A stretch of DNA of 64,000 nt from assembly GCA_022578965.1 (NCBI GenBank), contig MU400586.1, positions 124,001-188,000 on the forward strand, written 5' to 3'. Below, one piece after another: positions 12,401 to 22,471 of this stretch (the stretch's first letter is position 1; each line of letters starts with the position of its first letter). Made by a program: the position numbers and the translations under genes. The stretch comes from Xylaria sp. FL1777 (taxonomy: Eukaryota > Ascomycota > Sordariomycetes > Xylariales > Xylariaceae). The notes under the pieces were generated by a model. It saw nothing but the letters and a program-made list of their open reading frames with translations, searched no databases and was not told where the DNA came from.

Positions 12401-12626
12401 AAGTTCTTTCACATGTTTCATTGTATACGATCGTGCATTGAGACCCATAATGGCGTTGAAATTCTCTCGCTTCAGACAATGGAAGTTGTTGTGTGTGAGA
12501 TGGTCTATATAAGTGGCAACTATGAGTTGTAAAATCAACTCTAAGAAACACACAGCAATCGATCGAAATTTACAGTTATTGTCTTACGAATTCCTAGTAA
12601 CCGTCACCCCCTCATACCAAAGGAAA
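9449..12626. other. AT-rich gene-free block
   Basis: More than 3 kb with no supported gene. Stops are dense in all frames; short A/T runs occur (for example near 9683-9705) and a short tandem of AAATAAGAT lies near 11933-11957. Such blocks in ascomycetes are often RIP-mutated transposon relics, but I cannot see an element boundary or a coding remnant. TATATAA at 12506-12512 belongs to the next gene. Confidence 0.5.
12506..12512 (+). promoter_or_regulatory. TATA box of the small Lys/Ser-rich gene
   Basis: TATATAA preceded by GGTC, about 115 bases before the ATG at 12627. It decides the start: the in-frame upstream ATG at 12522 would fall at or before the likely transcription start. Confidence 0.4.
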
Positions 12627-12860
12627 ATGTCTGCTTACCCACTAGAGTATGATGCAAAGGGCAATCCTACACAAATGAAGTTGTATGCCACTGACAAGGA
12701 GGTGAAAAAGGCGACACCATCCTATGTAGACGCCGGAACCTATCAATACGAACAGGCCGAGCCATACTCTTATGAAGATATGAGTAAAAGCTCGAGCCAC
12801 AAGTCCTCGTCCAAGGATACGAAACAGAAGTCGAGCTCCAGCAAGAACAAGAAAAAATAA
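12627..12860 (+). CDS. small Lys/Ser-rich protein, function unknown
   Basis: A 77-residue protein starting at 12627 in an excellent context (aaggaaaATGTCT). The frame is open further upstream, but the TATA box at 12506 and the context favour this start. The first 45 residues contain several Tyr, Pro and acidic residues; the last 30 are almost only Ser and Lys (Ser-Ser-Ser-His-Lys type runs ending in Lys-Lys-Lys), probably disordered and nucleic-acid or acidic-protein binding. No signal peptide, no Cys. No introns are needed. It is isolated inside AT-rich DNA. I do not recognise a family; codon use and the good start make a real gene more likely than chance. Confidence 0.55.
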   Translation: MSAYPLEYDAKGNPTQMKLYATDKEVKKATPSYVDAGTYQYEQAEPYSYEDMSKSSSHKSSSKDTKQKSSSSKNKKK

Positions 12861-13438
12861 GGCCTCGACAAAAAGTAAAGCTTGGTCATAAACAGGCATC
12901 TGGCTGGTACAGAAACTTGTCGACCGAAGAGCTCAATCTAAAAAATTCCTTCTATCATAGACTTTCTACTCTTTCAGATAATTAACTCATTTCTTGAATA
13001 AAAAAAAGTTCATTTAAATATTTATTTAGTTGGTAGCTCTTAAGGACAAATGCAACTAAACAACTATTATTTAAAGTGATTAAAGTGAAGTAGTATTTTA
13101 TATAGAGTTCTTGTGTTAAAGCTTGGTTTGCTAAAAACCGCACCTTAAACTCACCATTTTTAAAACCCTTTAGCAAATATATTTTAAATACAGCATATTA
13201 ACTTATATTTAGCTTCTCTTTTCTTTTCCAAGCTCAAATTTTAGTATAATATAGCTGCTTTCTGAAGCCCTGTCTTCTCAGTGACGCCTACCGTACAATA
13301 GCGCTCACGCGGTTTGCTCAGGACTGTTAGAGTTCTAGAGTTTGTTGAGTGTCGGTATTTTCAGGCCCCCTGAAGTGTGTGGTAGTGTACAAGCGGGTCC
13401 TCGGCATCTTCAAATCTTTACAAGATTTCAATTCTCTG
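12861..13438. other. intergenic, very AT-rich
   Basis: Between two convergent genes. The segment from about 12940 to 13250 is extremely AT-rich, with TTTAAA steps and no open frame of note. No RNA gene seen. Confidence 0.5.
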
Positions 13439-14646
13439 CTACTGCTGCTTTAGACCTCTTGTAATCAGCTTCACTTCCGCTTGGTCCATCTCAAGTAACC
13501 GTGTGACAATTCTGGTGGTGCTCTTCTTTAGTTGCATCCTCGAACTCGATCCCAAAAGCCTAAACGCATTTGTCTGGCGTGTCAGATCGCCTGTCCAGGC
13601 CGCGAAGTCATCGGTCCGCAACACCAGATCATGATATTCCACGATTTTGTTCTCGACTAGCTGCTGCGTCTCGGAAGCGCTTGAGGACAGTGGTTCGCAC
13701 CTCGCTATCAGGGCTTTGGTGTTCGCAACCACCGCGGCGAGGATTTTCTTCTGGCCCTCTAGGGTCGCTTTCTCCCTCAGCAAAGAGAGCGTCTTGAGTT
13801 CCTCGTCTTTTATCTGCTCTTTCAGTTCCCTCATCTGAGCGCGCAGATCACTAGGATCACTCTTTGTGAGCGGCAGGTGACGATAAGGATATGCCCAAAC
13901 ACAGCAGGGGGTTCGAGAACACGCTCACTTACCTTGCGTCAAACTCAAGCGAGACTGCGCGTAACACCATCGGTGGAAAAATGATCGAACCGGCCCAGGC
14001 CACGGCCCTTTTCTATATCTCTATTAGCGCGCCGATCATCGACGATAGGGAACTTCTGGAGGTGCATTCGTTGAGCTACCTTTCGCAACCGATGGCGCTC
14101 GTCATTGCCGTCGTCTAGCTCTTTCTCTAGGCTGTCAATCTCGCCCTTTTTCTGCTCGAGTATCCGCCTAGTGTTCTGTATTTCCCTTTCCTTCGAACCA
14201 TGTGTTAACCTGGCTGTGGCGTACAACCCTTCGACTCGTGTGGCGATGGCGTCCAGGTCCTTTCTAAGAAGGTCAAGTTGGACATCAAACTCGCTGAGCT
14301 GGCTTTTGACGTCTTCAGCTTGCTTGACAGCCGATGTCGCCGTCTCCCGCAGCTGTGAAAAGCTCTCGTGCATGCTAGTAGAGTGCTTCTTCACCACGTC
14401 CTTGGTGGATTGGGCTTCCGATAGGGGCCCTACCACCATATCTATGTACATGTCCTCGCCCTGATCCAGGAACAGAATCGTTTTGTTGACGGCATTGACG
14501 CTATCGCGTAGTCGGCTTAGTATGGTATTCTGTTTAGACGCCATTTTGACTCGGGAAGCTTCCTCGAATTTTTCGATTCGTTGTGTGAGGGTCACCAATC
14601 TCTTCTCGACTGCCCTAATCTCGGCATCTAAATCGTTGACTGCCAT
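13439..14646 (-). CDS. helix-hydrophobic-helix protein, alpha-pore-former-like layout
   Basis: Three exons on the minus strand: 14646-14080, 14012-13933 and 13859-13439, introns of 67 and 73 bases, 355 residues in all. Residues 1-189 are almost wholly helical with heptad-like spacing and many charged residues. The short middle exon encodes a hydrophobic, Gly/Pro-containing segment (about 190-213, beginning Lys-Arg-Ala-Val-Ala-Trp-Ala-Gly). Residues 215-355 are again helical and charged. Long helices around one hydrophobic segment, at this length, is the layout of ClyA/XaxB-type alpha-helical pore-forming proteins; that is a resemblance in architecture, not a proven homology. There is no signal peptide. 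It is divergent from the coiled-coil gene at 15490, with 843 bases between starts. Alternative: a cytosolic coiled-coil scaffold with a membrane-touching loop. The gene model is solid; the function is a hypothesis. Confidence 0.72.
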
Positions 14647-15489
14647 CTTTTCTAAGGTGATGATACTTTGTCATCGAGCAGATTACGCCCGGTCGACGCG
14701 AAGCCCACCTCCCTCGGCGCCAAAGTGTGATTATATGTACGTATGACGGTATGTACCGTGTACCTATGTCCTCCTTATCCTGACTGTGCGTGGGGGCTGA
14801 AGGAACCATACCCTTGACTCTGTCACCAAAAAGTCTTCTAGGACTTCGGACAGTAGGTAAGTACTTGTTATATCAGCCCTATTGTACCTAACCCTTCTCA
14901 CCTGCTATGTTAAGCGACGAAAGAAGCTAGCGAAGTTCGCAGATTGTTTCTTATCACTGTTGACGCTTCATGCCTCTCTTCGCCTCCATTGTTCGTCGCG
15001 TGGCCGCATGACTGATAAGATCAGCAGCAATATAGAGCCTCGCCTGTTTAATTGTGCTTCTAATCCGTCTTCATAAGCTACATGGTAGTGTAATGTGACT
15101 GCCACCGAGGCGCAGCATTATTGGGCGGCTTCAGACGAATATGTATTATGCATACCTCGACTAGCTCGACTGCCCTGGCTGCCATGCTGTGTCTCCAATT
15201 GCGTGAAGCGCCTTTTCACAGCAATCTATTAATACCTTCCATCTGCTTAAACCCTGCGAACAGTGCCCGCGCAGTCATCGCAACGGTCGCACCCCGCACT
15301 GAGTGTCGACAGTGAAGTTGGGGGCTGAGGTAATCCCCAGCGCCGTGTCAACATTATTTCCTCTGTCTTCTCTTATGTGTTTTGAATATTTAGAGTCCTA
15401 GCTTCCGAACTCATGCTCGACCTTAACCACCTACTCAAATTCGAAAAGTAGTGGACTACGAGACTATTCAACCATCCTCAATTATCAAC
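14647..15489. promoter_or_regulatory. shared divergent promoter region
   Basis: 843 bases between the ATGs of two divergent helix-rich genes. Short open frames inside it (14882-15076, 15121-15315) lack family signals. A shared upstream region may allow co-expression of the pair; no specific binding sites could be assigned by eye. Confidence 0.4.
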
Positions 15490-18182
15490 ATGCCTCGGCC
15501 GTCGACCGTTCCCGCAACCAACGATGACGAACCCGGACTTCTCGGAGAAATTGAAGACAACACACCTTTTGCCAGCGATGGTTCTGGCATTTTGCAGAAC
15601 GAGGATCTCCTGCGGCTTGTGAGGACGACCAAGGGCGCAAACCAAGTCGTCAGCTCATTCGCTGAGAGCGCACTCGGCCAATCGAACTGGGGTGTTCTTC
15701 TCGGTGCCGCCCCGAATGCGCTGGGGCGGCTCGGGCAGTGCTTTGTGCTGGCTTCAGATCCGTTAGCCGGGTCGCTCGTCTTTTCAGATCCGAACATCAT
15801 AGGGTTGAGATACCCCTCGCTGCGGCCTAACCTCATAGAATGCGCCCATCTGGGACGCAACGCCTTCAACCAGGCCGAAGAATGCATGAAAAATGTCTCT
15901 ATGCTAGCGGATGGTGTCTGCGAACTGGGTGGTAATATTGATATGATCGTCGAGGCTGTCGAAGATCCGGATCTCGCCGAGCTTGACCTTCCCGATCAGC
16001 TGGCTAAGTTAAAGGAAATTTCAACAACTTCCGTGCAGGACATCAAGGCTGTGAAAAGGAAATTCGACGACTGGGCCAAGTTTGTAAGGGCCATCCACAA
16101 AGCCTGCGTTGCCAAAGACGGTAAGCACGCGCCGTACTTCCCACCAGCTTACGATATCTCTTGTAGCAGGTGGACTGACGAGAGCTGCATGTAGATCAGT
16201 TAGAGAAGAACAAGAGAGAACTTGACGACGATATTACAGTCCAAGAAATAACTAAGCAGAAGAAACATGATTTAATCAACAAAGCAGAGTTGGAGACGGA
16301 AGAATACCGTCGACAACGAGATGCCAGACAAGAAGAGTTCAGGAAGGCTCAGAAGGCTCAGAACAGAGGTTTGTTTGCTCACTACGGCACTGCGCTATTA
16401 ATATGGATAAGAAGTTACTGCTAACTGGAATATTTGGCATCAATTAGGTCGATGGGCCGATCTTGGACGCGGTGCCGCGTCTATGATTACTACGACAGCG
16501 AAGATATATAACGACCCCGTATCATCCATGGTTGATTTTTTCGGCAAAGCATTCAATACGGAAACGAAACCACCCATCAAGCTCCCGGCCTTCGCACCAG
16601 ACCCGAAAGACCCCCTTCACCACCGAGACATTGGCTATGCACTGGCGCAAGGTCTACAAGAGTATTTGTTTAAGCTCCAGAGTGCATTGACTTCTCAGAA
16701 CGGACTCGCGGAGTACTATGGTGTTGACTGGGAAGGGCTTTGCGGATATGCACAAACCGAACGCAACATCGTCTACATCTGGAATGGCTTCCAGGGCATG
16801 ACCTCTCAATTCGCGACGGAGCAGACACCGGTCGCAAAACAAGTGCGTGTTGTAGTGCGTCCAGGTGAAAAGGTAGGCAACGGCAGTCATTGTGGTTAAA
16901 ACAAGTCTGCGAGCGATATAGTTGCTAAGCTTTTTCAATATTCTTAGGTTGCGGCGATGATTCGCGAGGTCGTTCGCAGCGAGCGTAACATGCAGCAGGA
17001 TACTTCGGCCTTGCTCTCCCGGAACGCTGATACCTGGCGGAACGACACCAAAGGGTCTTTGGAAGCTGTTAGCGCTATAATAGAACAAGGCTACAGGGAT
17101 GTCGAAAGAGAAGAAGCCGAGAAGGAGAAGGTTTGCAAACCGATGAGCATAACAGGCACTCTCCAAGTCAAGCTTTACTAACTTCCACGTGAAGCTCAGA
17201 GCGGAACAGATATCGGATAGAAGTAAGTATAAATCGATATCCTTACTCAACCCCATTAGTAGCTTTTCTGCGGTCCAAGAAAGAATAATTAATAAATCAT
17301 CGTAGAACCATCGTCGGCCGAGCTTCGCTTCCGGCACCTTCAGCACTCTCAACAGGCACTCTTCGACGCCGAAAAGCGTCTCCGTAGGCGCATGGAGGCC
17401 GAGATGAAAGTGGCGGAAGACTTCAACCTCATGGAGTTGCGGTTGGAGAAAATGCTTATGGAAAAGGCAAACATGGTGAGCTCTTAACTAATAATAGCCC
17501 GCTTGCGTTCTCTAAGGGGCTATTCTATGAAGTACACGAACTGATCTGTGCTGTCACGTCTCCACAGTCCCAAGTAAAGGAAATCCTCGGCGACTGCGTC
17601 GAGCAGTTGCAATACTTCTGTGAGAACCTAGATGAGTTAGTCAGGTTCTTCGCCTCTATGCAGACGATGATCACGTATATGGACCAGACGCGGGTGGACC
17701 AGTTCTCCCAGAAAGCGATCACCACAAGGAAGCTTGCAGACCGCTATAGAGAGTCGGCGGCAGACGCAACGGAGGATGAGCGAAAATCGCGGGAGAAGAA
17801 GGAGAAAGCACGGCTCGAAAGACTTCGGCTTCAGGCACTAGAGCTGAAAGGGCACTACATAGTCGTACAAGCCATGGCTAACACGTACGCCGAAGTGTCG
17901 GGCCTGTACATCCTACCTGGCATCAAAACTATTGAGCGCCTCGGCCTGCCGGATGCCAAGAAGATGACCAAAGAAGAGCGTGCCGCGAAGATCTCCGAGG
18001 TCGGTAGTATGGCTCGCAAGGCGAAGCAAGATGTCGCGAGCCTAGCGAACACGGTAGGTCGCCCACGATGCCTCATACGAGTTTCAGACCTATAAAAACA
18101 TGCTGACACGTCGCAGAGGAGGAAGGAACTTTGGGCGGCGATCACTGTGGACCGGAGTGCGATAGAGGACATCAAAGAATAA
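15490..18182 (+). CDS. large coiled-coil protein, partner candidate of the divergent gene
   Basis: Eight exons: 15490-16120, 16195-16368, 16448-16872, 16948-17130, 17195-17222, 17306-17475, 17568-18053, 18117-18182. All phases agree, giving 720 residues. Several introns show CTAAC/CTGAC branch points. The start at 15490 is the first ATG of the frame (caacATGcc). Residues 1-210 look mixed, with a Gly/Ala/Leu-rich stretch around 75-105. From exon 2 on there are long charged helices (Lys/Glu/Arg-rich), with a Gly/Ala-rich, weakly amphipathic stretch at the start of exon 3 and a globular-looking Pro/Trp/Tyr-rich part in exon 3. Exons 4 to 8 are again coiled coil. No signal peptide and no strong membrane span. 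I do not recognise the family. The divergent neighbour and similar helical nature suggest a two-component system, but this is inference; SMC- or dynamin-like functions are not supported, as no P-loop is seen. Confidence 0.72.
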
Positions 18183-19130
18183 GCCAGATGTGTCAACATA
18201 ACGTTGGCGGGCCCAAGATTAAAAGCGCTGCTCAAATTAGATAGGTTTTTTTCATTAGAATATAAGTCGAAAGATGACAACAATTCACAACATACTACTT
18301 GGACTTTAAGAAAGATATTCTTTTATAAGAAGGCGGCTCTGACCCTTTCTGTAAAATTGATCGCACGAATGAATCATAGTAGAGTATGGCGCGGAGACGG
18401 GGGCAAGGCACCTTAGCAGACTTCGAACAGGAAGGACGTGGCTCATATATCGTTGAAAATACTAACTAAATTACTACTTTATGAACACACGAAAGCGTTT
18501 AATCATTCTTTAAGAAATCGGTGGGCCTAAAAGTAGCGGCTCATAAGCCTAATGAATGATAAGAGATCGTAAACGCCAAAGGACTTCATTATAAACGAGA
18601 GCAAAGGTGCCACTGCAACAGATACTACTAAACGCAGCAAACTTCCGCCCCTAGTAAGTGTGATCCGTCTTTGCCCCCTTTTTTCCACGAATGTCCATTA
18701 AATGTTCTTATCTCTAGGTCCGGCACTGGGAGCCGTTCATTACGAATGAATAGTATTTAAAGAGGTACTCCGACTAGATATATACAGCAGGCATCCCTCT
18801 GCCGCGTCAGAGGCGGCATGGGCTCAGCTCTAGGGCTGTAATTATCACAAACTCTTGAACTACTTACATATCTAAGTCATATTAAAAGTCAGGGCCTTTA
18901 GTGCGCCTTTAAGGTCTCTTACTGAACTCAAAAAGTATTGTCTAGGCGGTGATTTTTGCCTCGTTCTCCAAGATGAACTCTACGGCGTTGGTGGACTCTT
19001 GGAGGGAGCACATCACATACACCACCTTGTGAGTCGAACCAAACAGGTAGACCGGTGATAGAGACTAATGGTATTTTGACAGAATCTCGTCAGGGAATTC
19101 ATACATCGAGACTATTGGGACCCCAGCCAC
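18183..19130. other. intergenic
   Basis: No gene seen between the two 3' ends. A 70-codon frame at 18204-18416 is not convincing. No RNA gene or repeat recognised. Confidence 0.5.
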
Positions 19131-20285
19131 CTACAGTCCTTCCGCGGGGGAGAGAAAGTGCCCCGCAAAATCCGGTACATCACTAATCTGTAGACTATGG
19201 ACGACCATATCGTATGCGCCAGGTGGAGGATTTCTCCCCTGGCACACATTTCCGCCCATGGCTATGTTAAGCAGAACGGTCCAATCTTCAATCGGCCTGG
19301 TCCCAGGAGGCATCCGGTTCTCCATAACCGGCCGCCCATCAATATACCACATGAGTCTCCCACCGCCCTCAGATTTGCCGTCGCCTCGGACGCCAGTCCC
19401 ACTACACTGCCACACGAAGTCGTAGCGAATGGGTCTGTGTGGCATGTCTGGGATGCGTGTGGCACGAACTATATGCTTCTGCGCATCCTCAGCGTTATAG
19501 AATCCCCAGTGCAGACAAGAGTGGTTTTCACAGTCGCCATTCCAGGTCTCGGCTATGTCGACCTCGCCTTCGTGCGGCCACACAAACGGCTCGCGCGGTA
19601 GCAGCCAGAACGCCGGCCATATGCCCTCGGCACAGGGTAGGCTGAGCCAAGCCGTCAGGCAACCGTCGCGACGGCCAAGAGTAGCCCTGCTCACGAGTCG
19701 CGCCGATGTGTATCGGGCCTCCGGGTCCGGATGGTGCGGCTGTGAGATTGCGCGGAGAACCAACTTACCGTCATTGGTATAGAAGCTGTTTGCGCTGTCG
19801 GAGGTGTAGTTCTCCAGCTCATTGTTGCCCCACCCCCACGGGTCACCGTGTCCCTGCTTGTGATCAAACTCCTGGGACATCGGGATGCCCGGGCTGAATG
19901 TCGGGCGCCAGTAGACCCTTGGGCCGCTGACCTCAGCAGACGGGCTAGCGGGGGGCTTGGAATGCGAGGGGATGGGAGGTGGCCCTCCAGGACGGGTGCT
20001 GTAGTTTGGCTGCGGAGGAGCCGGCTGCTGCCATTGCTGTTCCTGAGACGGAGGAGGACGCGATTGCCAGGGCGCCGGGGGTGGTTGCTGCCATTGCCCC
20101 TGCCCTTGAGGCTGAGGTTGAGGTGAATATGGATATGGCTGTTGGCCAGGGTAATACTGTTGTTGATGGTACTGTTGAGGAGGAGCACCATAGCCTTGCT
20201 GTGGTCTATTTTGGCCAATCGGCAGGATATTGTGCTTCCTGTTCAGCCCCTCAGCCTTCTCCTTCAGCTGATTAAGAAACGACAT
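19131..20285 (-). CDS. GH16-like glucanase-fold protein with Pro/Gln-rich N-terminus
   Basis: Single exon, 384 residues, ATG at 20285. Residues 1-20 are charged and helical; 25-120 are dominated by Gln, Pro, Tyr and Gly, likely disordered. The C-terminal 120-384 matches the beta-jelly-roll of glycoside hydrolase family 16: Trp-Gly-Trp-Gly-Asn-Asn-Glu near 150-156, Pro-Ala-Phe-Trp-Leu at 224-228, and the catalytic Glu241-x-Asp243-x-x-Glu246, all key residues present. GH16 enzymes of this type cleave beta-1,3/1,4-glucans. There is no signal peptide, so the protein should be cytosolic, which is odd for a glucanase; unconventional export or a non-secreted role is possible. The active-site motif makes the family assignment strong; the substrate is not known. 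Confidence 0.85.
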   Translation of the reverse strand: MSFLNQLKEKAEGLNRKHNILPIGQNRPQQGYGAPPQQYHQQQYYPGQQPYPYSPQPQPQGQGQWQQPPPAPWQSRPPPSQEQQWQQPAPPQPNYSTRPGGPPPIPSHSKPPASPSAEVSGPRVYWRPTFSPGIPMSQEFDHKQGHGDPWGWGNNELENYTSDSANSFYTNDGKLVLRAISQPHHPDPEARYTSARLVSRATLGRRDGCLTAWLSLPCAEGIWPAFWLLPREPFVWPHEGEVDIAETWNGDCENHSCLHWGFYNAEDAQKHIVRATRIPDMPHRPIRYDFVWQCSGTGVRGDGKSEGGGRLMWYIDGRPVMENRMPPGTRPIEDWTVLLNIAMGGNVCQGRNPPPGAYDMVVHSLQISDVPDFAGHFLSPAEGL

Positions 20286-21490
20286 TGTTCTGTACTTTCA
20301 AAGCAGCAGGTCGAAGACACAATAGTAAGAGTGCCGTGATAGTTGAGACGAATGCACTAGTGACTCCAAGCACAAGGCGCTCATAATAGCATCGCTGCTA
20401 TGTAATTGACAAAACACCGGTTGCTAATGATATCTAGGTAGTTTGCAGTGTCCTTGAAGTCATCGTTATGGAGGGGTCGGGTTGCAGGGCATAAAGTACG
20501 TACAGTGCATATCTTACCATAGATATTAGTAACCACACAGTATTCCGCACGGTGTCTCGAACAGAACATTACCTGGCTGTACAGGTACTGACGTATCGCC
20601 CATGTTGGCGGAAGACAAGACAATATCAGTAGGATCGCGGTGAGCGGTTCAGAGCATAGACGGAAATGCCTTACTATAAGTTTTTTTCGTGTAGCGTCGC
20701 CTGCGCGTTTTCGCCCTTCGATGCTGCCCTTCGTTGTCCATGATCAAGACATATCTTCTCAATAGTTGTTGAAGAGGTAAATGTTTTATGCAGTTCATGA
20801 CCATTTTGTCATGAACATTTTGGTGGTGCAATGCTGTATTTTCCGCCTATTCTCTTGGCAAGCAGCCATATCAAACAGCAACAAGTTGACTCAATAAACT
20901 AGTCGCCGTTCAACGTAGAGACCTCCACTGAGGAATGCATGCAGATAGTCTGGGGAAGTGTGGGTTAAGCCAAGGGGTTGAAGATGGACTTTAACTTGGC
21001 AGTCGTACTTACTTATATCTCCCCAATGCCTACCTAGGTACTTACAGGTAAATAGCCTTGTTTTGATTGAAGTCTTGCGACTTCCCGAAGAATTCAACCT
21101 GCCCAAGAATGTAAGAGCACCCCTAGCTAGCAGGGCGATAATCGCTGCTTCCTTCAATAACCTGCTCCCTTACTACCTGCCACTGCTGTACTCTTCGTAC
21201 ATAATAGACCTGCATGCGCATCTCTTTTGGGACGTTCCGACCGAGCGAGCAGCCAGTTTCTGCCGTTTACTTCCCTGGTTTGTGACACATCTTGTGAGCT
21301 ACAGCAACGTTCCTGTACGATGTAGGACAGAGCAATGAATTTCTCGTGGCAAGATCATCCATCCGAGTGCACGAAGTGGTTTACCAGTAGTCACAGGTCA
21401 AAAGTAAAGGTTCTATCCAGCAAGCTTCAGCACGCCCTATTTACAACGCTAGCTGCCCTGTAGACCAACCACGGGAGTCTATCTAGCAAG
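20286..21490. other. intergenic between divergent genes
   Basis: Promoter region for the GH16-like and beta-propeller genes. Short frames (20381-20623 minus, 21063-21338 plus) are judged accidental. A TACCTAGGTA palindrome lies at 21031-21040. Confidence 0.5.
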
Positions 21491-22471
21491 ATGGTCACCA
21501 CCACTCCATTAACTGCGAGCCTCAAGTCCTGGATTCTCCCAGTCCTCCTATCCATGGCTTCGCTGAGCCTGCCTTCACAGGCAGCGCCTCAGGTGTCGCA
21601 GCTCTACCAATTCACTTACCCCACCGCCGTCGAAAACCTAATCTCTCTTCCGAACGGCTGTCTTCTCCTGAGCACCTCAGCTTCCGATCTCTACTACATC
21701 GACCCCGAAGCCCTGTATCCGGCCGCCCAAAACGTCATTTCGCTGCCGGACAGCATCCGATTGACGGGACTTGCCGCGCTCGGCGACGGCTTCTATGCAG
21801 TCGCCGGCAGCGTGTCTCCGCCATCCAACTCCCGGGGCTGCATGCAAGTCTATGTCATCAAGGTCGAGACAGAAGGTCTCGTGAATGTCACAGTGGACCA
21901 TGTCATAGAAGTTCCCAATACAGTAAGCATAGGTGGGATAGCTACGCTACCAAGTCAGTCACACACGATTCTCGGCGCCGATAGCATCGGTGGTCGTATC
22001 CTGCGCATCAACACGAGCGATGGCACCGTTAGTGTCGCAGTTGAACATGCGACGGCAAGAGGGGTTAAGGGACTTAAGACTCGCGGTGGTTACCTTTACT
22101 TCACCAACTCGGCGCAAAGAATCTTCGGCCGCTTTCCCATCGATGCTAATGGAACCAACACTGGCGACGTTGAGATTTTGGCATCTATAGATGAAGCTTA
22201 TGGCCGGGATGCCTCGTATAACGACTTCAGCTTTGACGACGAAGGGAACGCCTTCGTTGCAGTGCATCCGTCCTCTGTTCACAAGATCACGCCCGACGGC
22301 GTACAGTCGGTTTTTGCTGGAGGGGTGAATTCAACCATGCTGGGACCTACATCGGCCGTTGTATCAAGCAATGAGAAAGCTATCTATATTTCTACCGCTG
22401 GGAAAGATACGGGATTTCCCATTTCCGGGGGTCAAGTTCTTAAGGTGCCAGTTGGCGGAACTTGTACATAG
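21491..22471 (+). CDS. secreted six-bladed beta-propeller (SMP-30/gluconolactonase-like)
   Basis: Single exon, 326 residues. Residues 1-31 form a signal peptide (hydrophobic core Trp-Ile-Leu-Pro-Val-Leu-Leu, Ala-Ala cleavage region). The mature part has repeated beta-strand units with Gly-Gly-Ile-Ala, Gly-x-Tyr-Leu-Tyr-Phe-Thr-Asn-Ser and Asn-Asp-Phe-Ser-Phe-Asp-Asp-Glu-Gly-Asn-Ala-Phe, typical of SMP-30/NHL-type six-bladed propellers, and several N-glycosylation sites. Known relatives include lactonases, and as far as I recall some fungal members act in secondary metabolism as hetero-Diels-Alderase-type enzymes (AsR5/EupF group); which applies here cannot be decided. Upstream DNA is gene-free for 1.2 kb. 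The fold call is good, the reaction is open. Confidence 0.75.
   Translation: MVTTTPLTASLKSWILPVLLSMASLSLPSQAAPQVSQLYQFTYPTAVENLISLPNGCLLLSTSASDLYYIDPEALYPAAQNVISLPDSIRLTGLAALGDGFYAVAGSVSPPSNSRGCMQVYVIKVETEGLVNVTVDHVIEVPNTVSIGGIATLPSQSHTILGADSIGGRILRINTSDGTVSVAVEHATARGVKGLKTRGGYLYFTNSAQRIFGRFPIDANGTNTGDVEILASIDEAYGRDASYNDFSFDDEGNAFVAVHPSSVHKITPDGVQSVFAGGVNSTMLGPTSAVVSSNEKAIYISTAGKDTGFPISGGQVLKVPVGGTCT

Noticed and set aside
12522..12626. Upstream in-frame ATG of the Lys/Ser-rich gene
   Set aside because: It lies only 10 bases after the TATA box, so it should not be in the mRNA; the later ATG has a far better context.
19691..20218. 175-codon minus-strand frame overlapping the GH16-like gene
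   Set aside because: Out-of-phase shadow of the Pro/Gln-rich head; the GH16 frame carries the active-site residues.
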